A DNA stretch of 64,000 nucleotides from Euonymus europaeus (lineage: Eukaryota > Streptophyta > Magnoliopsida > Celastrales > Celastraceae), in assembly GCA_963580455.1 (NCBI GenBank), contig OY756972.1, forward strand, positions 20,909,001 through 20,973,000, in the 5' to 3' direction. Both the position numbers and the translations under genes were made by a program. Numbering within the stretch: the first letter of the stretch is position 1; every line of letters starts with the position of its first letter. Positions 11,952 through 21,652 of the stretch are shown here, in pieces. Under the pieces are notes generated by a model that was not told where the DNA came from, searched no databases, and saw only the letters and a list, made by a program, of their open reading frames with translations.

Positions 11952-12847
11952 TGCTTCAGACGTCAAAGCGGCAGAGAGAGGGATTTTTGATATGCTTTCA
12001 AGTTTGAATCGAAGTAAACATGAGCCGTCGATTGGGGGGGAGCTGCTTCTAACGGCTATATTGTAATAATTTGGGGAAATTGCCAGAAAGTCTACTTTTT
12101 GGTTATTATTTGGAAAAAAAGCAGGCGGCAAAACTTAATTGTTGTTAGGTCAAAGAGGGGTTAAAAGTGGAATTTTACGTATCATTAATTTTTCTAAAGG
12201 ACATAGTTGTCCCTGGCTGCAACAAAGTAGGGTTTGTTGGGCGGGAGAGATGCAGTCGTAACTAGAGAGAGAAGTAGATCTGGGCTGAGAGTACCGGCGG
12301 TGAGCTCTGTCCATTTTTGACCCTCGTGTGCTACTTTTTTTGCCGTCGGTCTATCATCTTTGCGACATTGAGTTCGAACCTGCATTATGAGGATCGTTGT
12401 CGCACTGATAACTAGAGAGAGAAAGTAGGTCGAGTGTGTTGGCTTCTTGTGGTTTTTGATGTTAATATCGTCGAGTTTCTGCCGGGTGTGTGCATGTGTT
12501 CCGATACTAAGTTGGAATCTACTTTCTGGGGTCGGTATCTCGGTGGTGGCTTCGCTAGTGTCGAATTCGTTTTTCCGGCGCATTTCATCTATTATGCAGA
12601 TGATTTGGAAGGTTTGTTTGTCAATGGTTGATTATTGTTCATTTTTTTTGTGTTATGATTATTTTGTTTTTGCTTTGATTGCATTTGTTTTTTACTTTTG
12701 AGTTGTCTGTAATATTGTTTGTGATTGTTGAAGTTAGATTCTTTTTTTTGCAGGATAGTATGTTCATGTTCTGCGTTGGTGATACTGTTATAATACATTT
12801 GTAATACATTGGGAGTGTTTTCTTTGGTTATTATTGAATTGGGTGTT

Positions 12848-15233
12848 ATGGCAGAAGGTGCATTTTTAATGATTAAGAATTCTTCAGAAGTCTTTCCTAT
12901 TAAGCTTGTCTCAGATGTTGATTTTCAGTGTTTAATTCGTAAAATTGTTGACAAATGGAGCTGTTTTAAAGTGGGGAAGATTGAAATATCATATTCCATA
13001 CCTGGATACAATGGATGTTCTCTTAGAAATGAAGAAGATTTCAGCACAATGGTTTCATTGATTAATGTTCTTGGTTTGCATCTCGTTGAAGTTTTTGTGA
13101 GAGATTTAAATGATAATTTTCGAAGTGTTGATAATGTTTCATTGTTCAACGAGAATAATATAAATTTCAATGATTTTGGGGATGATGAAACAGTGAATGA
13201 TAATGTTGAAGTTAATGCTTCGACATTTTGTTCGTCTTCAAATGGCAGCCATTTACTTTCTTCTTCTTGGGGTGGTCTTATTGGTGATGTTGGGCAAAAA
13301 TTTGATGGTGGAGTAGCTGAATTTAGGCTTGCGCTTAGCAAGTATTCTATTGAAAGAGGGTTTAAATTTAATTATGTGAGGAACAATGACGACAGAGTTG
13401 TTGCTGAGTGTGTTAACAAGTTTTCTCATGATTGTAAATGGTTTGTGTATGCGGTTAGGTCAAAGGTTAATGGTGCTTGTTTTATCAAGAAGTTGTACAA
13501 ACACCATACATGTCCGGCTGTTTTGAGAGACGAGAAAAGTAATAGGCTGAGTGCGAAGTTGATTTCTGGATTAATTGTTGATTTAGTAAGGAAGAAGCCT
13601 TCGTTGTCTGTAAATGATGTGGTATCTCATTGTCTTAGTAGTTATGGATGTGAGGTTAGCTATGATAAGGCTTGGAATGCTTTAGAGAAGGTGAAAGATG
13701 ATATTTTTGGCGACTCATCTGTATCCTACAAGCAGTTAGGATCATATGTTGAAGCTTTGAAGGCTCAGAGTCCAGGAAGTCATGTTGTTTTGGATGTAGA
13801 TGTTGAGTCAAAAAAGTTTCGGCGATTATTCATTGCTTTTCATGCATGTGTAAAGGGTTTCCAACACTGCCGTCCATTGTTATTTATTGATGGTACATTC
13901 TTAAAAGGAAGATTTAGAGGAACTCTATTATCTGCCACAAGGAAGAATGGGAACCAAGGTGATTATTTTTATATGTATTTTGTTTAAATAATTTTCGTGT
14001 TTTATTCCACTTCTGGAGATACTGACATGATACATATATGATACATATGTGTATGATTATGTGGTTTTTTTTTATTGAGCAGGTTTGTTTCCATTGGGTT
14101 TTGCGGTCGTAGATTCTGAAAACCACGAAAATTGGAAGTGGTTTTTTGAGCAATTGCAGGTTGTTGTTAGTGGTGTTCGTTCAATTACTTTTGTATCTGA
14201 TCGAAATGTCGGTTTGTTGGGAGCGTTGCCTATGGTTTTTCCTACTGCTAATCATTTCTATTGTCTTCAACATTTGAAGCAAAATCTAAGGGATAGATTT
14301 AGTCGAGGGTCTTTTTCCAATCGTCAAAGAGAACGGATGGTGTGGTTGTTACGTGAATGTGCTGTTGCTCCTACTATTGAAATTTTCAATAGGAAAATGG
14401 CTACATTTAGACAAGAAAGGGGTCCTATTGTTGCTAGTTTCTTGGAAGAGTTACCTCTTAAGCATTGGACGAATGTGTATGGTGTTGGGTGTCGTTATGG
14501 AGAGATGCATTCGAATGCAGCTGAGTCATTCAATTCTTGGATTCTTGATTGTAGGAGTTTGCCTATAACTCAGATGGCTGATAAGATAAGATTGAAGCTT
14601 ATGGGGTGGTTTTATGAAAGGAAAATTGACTCAGGTAATTTATTTGAAATTTTATGATGTTTTCGTGATACTCTTGTTATACATGTTGTCTTACATTTTA
14701 ATGACATTTCTTTGTGGATTGTTTTGGTAGATGGATGGGAAGGAACATTATGTCCGAAGATGGTCGAGAAGCTTCATGGATATGGGGTTGAGGGTCGGTC
14801 TTGGCATGTGCAGAGGTCATCTGAGTTTATATTTGAGGTTTTCTCTGACCCACGTCATGTAGTCGACCTTTCATTGTTCAAGTGTTCTTGTGCATTGTGG
14901 CAGTTGAATGGTTACCCATGTGTGCATGCTGTGAAAGCAATTAGTAGGTCTGGGAAGCCCATTGAGGATTTTGTGCACTACTACTTTCATATTGCAGCTT
15001 TTCGGAAATCGTATGAGGAATCAATCAGTCCTGTTCGTTCTTATTTTTTAGTTGATGACATCATTGATGATGATGTTCACATTTTTCCTCCTGATACAAG
15101 GAGGCCTCCAGGAAGGCCTAAAAAACGGCGTATAAGGTCCAGGGGTGAGCAAATTCGAATGATACGTTGTGGCAGGTGTGGGAAGATGGGTAACCACAAC
15201 AAAAAGACATGCAAGGAACCATTGTTATCGTGA
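12848..15233 (+). CDS. Mutator-like (MuDR) transposase
   Basis: Three exons, 12848-13958, 14083-14634 and 14731-15233, give an intact 721-residue protein. I chose the ATG of MAEGAFLMIKN; another in-frame ATG lies 39 bp upstream. Order of parts: an N-terminal PB1-like region, a MuDR DNA-binding region with C..C...H..C residues (ECVNKFSHDCKW, YKHHTCP), the catalytic core with candidate DDE residues Asp348 (FIDGTFLKG), Asp410 (FVSDRNVG) and Glu518 (SNAAESFNSW), a SWIM zinc finger (CSCALWQLNGYPCVHAV), an AT-hook-like RPPGRPKKRR, and a C-terminal CCHC knuckle (CGRCGKMGNHNKKTC). The DDE spacings of 62 and 108 are normal for MULEs. Family role: cut-and-paste transposition in the nucleus. No stop or frameshift is visible, so it may be active or domesticated. 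Confidence 0.93.
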
Positions 15234-17397
15234 AGAAATTGACACTTCTATTTGTTTTTATAATAATGTATTGCTAATGTATCACGTTGTAATTTTTCTG
15301 ATCTTGTGATGGTATTTCTATTTGTGTATTTTGTTCTAATTATTTTTCTTTCTCAATGGAGAACATATCTCCAATGTTTCTGGTTATGTTTTTTATGTCA
15401 TCGTGAAGGTATTTTACAATTTCATACCTCCTTTTTTTTTATGGGATAATATTTTGTTTATGTGTGCACATTGTATCCCCAATGTATATGGGGATTATTT
15501 TTATATCATCACAAAGGTATTATCAATTATCAACAATATATATAAACTCAATGGTAAACTGATCTGAAATATTAGGAAAATATAATTATGTTAAAAGTAT
15601 TCAGGTACTACACAAGGAAATATATACTATCAGCAAATTAAATGACTTTACTTTTTGGTTCTAGCAGGAAATTTTTCATGAACATTGCTACCATGTGGCA
15701 TTTGTATTTCATGACTTCTTTGAGTGGCAGATTATCTTCTATAGGTTGACCGCTCACCAATTTCTCCATTACATGGCAGACATGTATGCCGCAATCAACC
15801 CTGCGTGGTGGAATGTGATTTTGTTATTGTTTTACATTATATTTTGAAATTAAGGAATGTAATTATTGTATAGCATATTAACTTACGTGCCAAAATGTTG
15901 TTGTGGGCATTGAGTATTAGATCGGAGTGGGGTGCTGAACATTGTGTCAACGTCTTCCATATCAAGGCCTTTATTTTCATTCTTCGCTTTGAAAATCTCC
16001 TTCTGCTTGGCAGTCACATAAGTTACCTGTGTGTAGAACGTAGTGTTAGTTAAATGTTTCATACGATTATCATTAAAGTATCATGTATGTATTGTATCGG
16101 TATTATAGAAATGTCATTACTAGTATCTGAGCATCGGCAATGTAGGGGTCCGATATTCCTTCCCTCGGCTTCAAGCTATTATATTGTGTCCATTCCCCCT
16201 CTGATGTATCAAATGCAACTAGGGTCCAATGATTTGGCTGAATATCTACTGCTCTGCCACCGTTTGAATTGATTGGGAAAATGAGATAACGCGTTAGTGG
16301 AGATAAAGTGGAAATCACTTTGTCGATCTTAGTTTCCCTAACATCTTTGTACTCATCTTTCACGATGTAAGTCTGAAAAAAGAAGTCATATACTTAGTTA
16401 TATAATTACAAGATTTAATAAAAGATGGACACTTATTGACTGTGATATGATTGCTTACCCAACACAACGAGTCAAATATGAAGAATGTATCGGCAGATTC
16501 ATCGCCCGATGACTTGTTGGTCTCCATCAGTAATTTTGCATGAGCATTAATAACCTGCACTCATAGTTATGATGACATAGTTTCATATGTATCAACAAAT
16601 CCCATAGATAAAGTTCATGTGTCACTTACATTATTGGTTGTGCCTTTGTCGCTCAAAATGTCAAGTAAATCCTCCATAGTTACAAGATCACATTCCGAGG
16701 ACGATCCAGTAATACGTATACTGTGCACGTGAAAGATATAAATGTGAATCAGTTAGGATTTTTGATTGTATGTCATGCATATCTTATTTGTATCACCATG
16801 AAATAATCACAGTTTCATTCAGATTAAATTGTAAATATATAACAAATGTATCATGAATGTATCGTGCCATGAAGATTAATATTGGATTTATAGGAACTTA
16901 CGTTTCTCCATGATGTTCCAGTGCCGAATTTATCTTTCTCAGGGTGTTCAAATCAAGATGCTTTGCCGTTTTCCATGACGTTGGTATCTTCTTTAACGTC
17001 TTCTTCATTTTTTTCACGGTACTATCTGGGGCATTTGTGAGATCAACAATACTTGAATCTTCACGTTTTTCTACATCATCTTCCTCTTCCGCTGCTGCTT
17101 CTCCAACATTTTTGGCTTTAGTAGGTCTTGTTTTCATCTTCTCGGTGCTGAAAGAGTAAGCGTAGTCATCATCTCGTTTCCGTTTTCTCCCATTATTGCT
17201 CTTGATCCTCTTTATCATCGATGGTTGTTCAGCATTTGATTTCTGTGCTTCTTTATCATCGCTCAATTGCGCTGCAGCTTGATCGTCAACTGCCACCTCT
17301 TCTGTTCCTTTCATTTTTTAAACATAGGAGAGTATTTGTGTCAGATGGATTATATTTCAGTTGTATTGAAAATAAACATTAGTTATATGTATCTTAC

Positions 17398-17735
17398 CAG
17401 TTCATCTGGCGTTGTGCTTTTTTGGATATTTTGTTCTGGTGTATCAAGCTGCTCACCTAATGTTTCATTCTTCTGGTTCTCAACATTAGATTTTTCAAGG
17501 TGATCGAGCAACGAATGTGCCTGCAAAAATATATAAAAACCACAGTTTCATTCAAAATAAGCTGTAAATATATTAGTAATGTATCATGGATGTATCGTAC
17601 CTCTAAATCTGCCAAATTTTCTTTGATTGAGGTTTTCTGGAGATGTACCTGTGGTGTATCCAGCAGCTCAACAAATCTTTCCTCTTTCTGCTTCTCAACA
17701 GTAAATTTCTCAACAGGATCAAGCAACGATTGTGA
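17398..17735 (-). repeat. Duplicated exon pair inside the ULP1-like gene
   Basis: Adjacent exons 17601-17735 and 17398-17520 encode related peptides: SQSLLDPVEKFTVEKQKEE and AHSLLDHLEKSNVENQKNE, each followed by a LDTP motif and a Q-K-(T/S) segment. Both exons are phase 0, so an internal exon duplication is the simplest origin. Confidence 0.75.
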
Positions 17736-19979
17736 CTGCAAGAATATGAAAACAATAATAGCACCAAATGTATTGAAAATTTATCTTTAGGGTATTTATT
17801 ATATAAACTCAATGTACCAAATTGAATGTCGGCATGTCATTTAACCACTCTCTCACTTGACATTTGCTTTCTGGCTGCTTTTCTTGAGTATGAGGGTCGT
17901 AGTTGGTACTTGCTCCTTCCTAAAAAGAACAATTGGAAACAATTGAATAATATATGTATCTCAATGGTATTACGAATGTTTTACTGATGTATGTCAGATG
18001 TGTAATTTATAAAATTATTACCTGCAACATAGATAAGTTGCTACCCGGGGTAGATGTACTTCTCAACTTCTGTGTCAAGCCGTGCACTTCAATTTCGGTC
18101 AATTCCTCATCAAGATTTTGCTTTGCTTCCTCCAACTCCTTTTGCAATGTAGTTACTTTTTCTTGCAATTCTTCTATATATGTGTTCTTTTCATCAAGTT
18201 GGTATCGCATGAAAACTTCTCTGACTTTCGCTGCCTCGATGTCAACGACAAGTTTATTAACAGTTTCTTGTAGTGACTCATTTCCTTCGCCCATCTCAGA
18301 TTTGGGTGCTGCTGTCGAGGTTTCCACATCCTCTGATTTTCTGATTATGTATTCCGCAAGCCTCAACAATGGTGTGTTCTCAAGACTGTCATCCGTCATT
18401 GGATCAAACATTTTGGTCATATGTTTAGGCTGTGTTTGATCTCCTTCTGAGTCAGAGTCTTCTTCTTCACTATTTTCTTTTTCTTCACTCTCGTCTTCTT
18501 CTTTACTGGAATCATCATCGGAAGCTCTTTCTTCTTTTTCTTCATTATCCTTTTCCTCTTCATCGTCTTCAGATGAAAGCTCGGTTTCGAATTCGTGTAA
18601 TTTATCAAATCCAGTTCTCTTCAAGGCACTACTTAGTTCCCTTAGATCCCACTTTGCACAAATCAGACTTGTCTTCGTATATTTGGCTTCACAAATATGT
18701 GATAATTCCATCACCCAAAACTGTAAAGTATAAGAAAATATGAATTTATATGAGGGAGTATCATTAGTGTATTATGTAACAGTCAGAGTTATATAACAAT
18801 CATACTTGTATCATGAGTGTATTAGACAACAATCATAGTTGTATTACTAATGCATCAACAATGAATTAATATATATTGATAGTATGGTGTAATATAGACT
18901 GTCTAATATGTGTATTATGAGTGTATTAATGAATCATATTAAACAAACGACTTACTGGGAGGGCAACCAAACAACCAGTTACGTCCTTCGGGCTGCAATT
19001 GGATAACGAAGTCTGCAAGTATTGAAAAATATGACGAGTCCAATTATACGAATTCAATTGCTGAAAATCTTCGACATAGCTGACGTACCCCCAACTCAGA
19101 GTCATGGATTTATTCGCAACAAACAAAGCAGCAAGCATGTGAAGCACTAAAAGACGACATAGGTCTTCTTCATCCTCTTCTTTGGTTCCTAAGGATACTT
19201 CTTTCACCTGGGTCTCTATGATCGATTTTGTCAATCTTGGCGTAAACCTTAATCTCCTTTCAATAAAACTGCTGCTCGTGTCTTTTTTTTTGTGGTGTTA
19301 CATCAATAGCTTTCTTTCCATCTTCTATCTTGAAGATTTCCTTGAAATCCTTGTACAGAAACTTTCTTCTTTGTCCTCCTATAAGGAATGATTGTGTTCC
19401 AATGTCATATGACTTCAGGAGGTTGAAAATGTTGTTGCTAGAGAATGCACATTCGGCCAATTTGAGATCCTTGCTCAATATGGCTTCAATCAAGTGTCTA
19501 AATGGTGTCTTCTTTAGTTTGCCGATTTGTCCCTTACTCAAAGAAAGACCTTCTACGAGGGCTACAACTGATTGGAGACTGGACCTGTAATGTGGATTAG
19601 GTTGAGAGTCTTCTTTCGCCTTTTTACCCTGCAAAAGTATATGAATCATCGGGGAATCATCTTAGTATCAGAGACGAGTAACATAACGTAATACATCAAA
19701 GATTTTAGGATAATAGATTAAGAGGATTTCAAATAAAAAAGGGTTAATATTATCATCCAGTTGGTTGACCCATTTTTAGAGCCAAGCAAAGCAAAATCAT
19801 TGTATCAGAACCTACTCGCAAAAGTATCATATATTACAGAAAAAACAGAAGTATTTCATCACGGAATGCATACCATAGTTTCTTTACAAATTGTATACGA
19901 CCTTTCTTCTACGAAATCCGTGTTTATATCATTGTGTACCAAGAAACTTACCATGGACAACTTATTTAGGGGATCGCAG

Positions 19980-20020
19980 GGGTCGGGTCGCGTCGTACAA
20001 GTCGGGTCGCGTCGTTTCAG
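19980..20020. repeat. Short tandem GC-rich repeat in exon 1 of the ULP1-like gene
   Basis: The 15-mer gtcgggtcgcgtcgt occurs twice, about 21 bp apart. It lies inside the proposed first coding exon, in a locally GC-rich stretch near the right end of the MULE. Confidence 0.7.
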
Positions 20021-20414
20021 TAGCGTCTTTGGCGGAGTAGGTGCGTCGTCGGAGAAGTCACACTGGTATCTCAAGAGTCGCGTCCTTCTCGGAAAAGTTG
20101 ATCGGTTTCAGTTGATAAGAGCGGAATAGTCGGAATGACTGTTGACGACTCTTGTCTGGGGCGTTTGTGACGGAGGGATGATATTTTTGGGGTATCACGA
20201 TTATCTAGGTGGCTGTGGCAATCTTTGTGTATCACGCCACCTCCTGTCAGTAGATTGTATCACGCGCGCATCACTATATTTTTGAATTTCAAAACTGTGA
20301 AACAGGGAGAAAAGCGTAAATGTATTAATTGGTGGACTAAATGACAAACAAGAATTACGCGCCACACTTATCAGCAAATAAGTCTTGTACATGATACCGG
20401 CCTACAATTATCCC

Positions 20415-20800
20415 TAATAATTTCTATAGCGTAGGTAGTTTGGGCCTTTTGGATCTAGGGTTCGCATGGGCTGGCTTTGGTTGACTATAAAATAAAATAA
20501 CTAAACGGCCCAGCCCACCTAAAAACGGTATTAATGACCCAAGTTTGATCCGAATTTTATGTACGATTGCGGAAATTCTGATTCAGTCAGTCCCAGTGAA
20601 GGAGTGGAAGTAGGGGGAGGCCGGATGGGTGCTGCAATCCTATTGCATAAAATGGGTAATTATTTTAAATCATAATCCTCCATGTATTCATGTGATGTAC
20701 AACAAGTATACAAATTCATAGGTGACGGAGACATGGACAGTTGTGATTTAAATTAAGTACAGATTTTATAAAATCTAGATTGCTGCTCCCATTATCAAGT
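20415..20800. other. Intergenic DNA right of the MULE
   Basis: About 390 bp with no supported gene. It contains gggcc/ggcccagcccacc-type motifs, common in plant promoters, but no start codon context that would use them. Confidence 0.35.
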
Positions 20801-20804
20801 AGGG

Positions 20805-21105
20805 CTGATAAAATTTTGTCTGGGTTTGATTACCGAATTTATTCGATTCGAATTAAACTAATTTTAAACATAAGTTATATATCTTAAATTTAGGTCTAAA
20901 CAAAATGATTTTGTCTTGTTTAAAATCGGGTTGGGTCTAAACATAAAAATTTGTTCGATTTATTTGTCCAGACTCTAACACAGATTGAATTATTACCCGA
21001 TTTACTTATCTTAATTTAATCCAAGCCGAATATGATTAAATAAGTATGTCCGAAAATCCAAACCAGTTCATATCCGAACATACAAATATTTCGTATATAT
21101 CCGAT
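20805..21105 (-). repeat. Dispersed repeat family, copy 1 (inverted)
   Basis: Read on the minus strand, this stretch aligns by eye with 50130-50460, 55590-55945 and 63610-63925. Shared blocks include aaatcg(g/a)acaa, tttttatgtttaga, gattttaaa and cttatgtttaaaattagttt. No coding potential is seen. Family identity unknown; probably a non-autonomous element. Confidence 0.65.
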
Positions 21106-21652
21106 GTTATCCCACTCAAAATCGATCCAAACCCTTTTTTTTTCTTTCTTTCATCAAGTTGAATGGTTGGATTGGATAGTTGAGTTTCATGGCTGTTTCC
21201 ATCCCAAATTACAGCTTCTACGGCAGAGTTTAGTGTTGAAGAATTCTTCAGACTTGCAATCCTTTCATTCACAACAGGGAGAAGAAAAGAAAAAAAAAGA
21301 AAGCTGCTGCAATTGGAAATGCAGGATTTATTTCCATTCCGGTACTGCCAACAGCATTTGATTACTAATGTTACAGTGAACAAACAAATAAAAATGCATA
21401 GTAGTAATATGCAATCAAACCCCGGAAGTTCTGTCTGGCTGCATAGACACCCACTCCATCTTAAAACAAGAGATGTACTTTCCTGTAAGAAGCTCTGTAC
21501 AACCTAACCAAACATTAGGATGTCTGGTTTCACATTTGCCAGAGAGAAATAAATATAGATAGGCACATAGAAACTGACTTCCCATCCAACTGCTGCTGGG
21601 AGTTTCCATCAACCTCTAGTGGGGAGAATCAACCTGAAACTTTGGTCATGAA
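21106..21652. other. 3' flank of endo-beta-mannosidase copy A
   Basis: No independent gene is supported. The right half probably holds the 3' UTR of the minus-strand glycosidase gene. Confidence 0.4.

Larger units (their letters stand above)
15638..20074 (-). pseudogene. ULP1-like C48 protease gene of the MULE, frame-disrupted
   Basis: Exons read from the right: 19874-20074, 18956-19628, 18022-18720, 17818-17919, 17601-17735, 17398-17520, about 16902-17314, 16630-16720, 16459-16554, 16121-16372, 15887-16026 and 15638-15800. The N-terminal half is DUF1985-like (LCRLLVLHMLAALFVANKS, SYVEDFQQLNSYNW). An acidic Glu/Asp/Ser tract, a coiled coil and a basic region (NGRKRKRDDD) follow. The protease end has the catalytic His (NHWTLVAFD), Gln (CPQQHFG) and Cys (VDCGIHVC); the usual Asp position is Asn (QYNSL). 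Two breaks are seen: a one-base shift at an A9 run (about 19290) and a phase clash before the exon at 17314, which has its own ATG and could instead start a shorter protease gene. Family role: cleavage of SUMO or related isopeptides; in MULEs the function is unknown. Confidence 0.75.
12197..20414. mobile_element. MULE carrying transposase and ULP1-like protease genes
   Basis: An 8.2-kb unit holds a MuDR-type transposase gene on the plus strand and a C48 protease-like gene on the minus strand, tail to tail. This gene pair is known from KAONASHI-type (KI) MULEs, which carry captured ULP1 genes and have poor terminal inverted repeats. The right terminus reads inward as agggataattgtaggccgg (ending near 20414). 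A weakly similar left terminus, aaggacatagttgtccctgg, lies near 12197. Flanking aatttttct and ataatttct could be a decayed target duplication. The gene content is clear; the exact ends are inferred and could be off by tens of bases or more. Confidence 0.7.

Noticed and set aside
12434..12701. Separate gene upstream of the transposase
   Set aside because: The open frames overlap each other and have no recognisable domain. The region looks like the transposase leader, with an intron ending near 12753.
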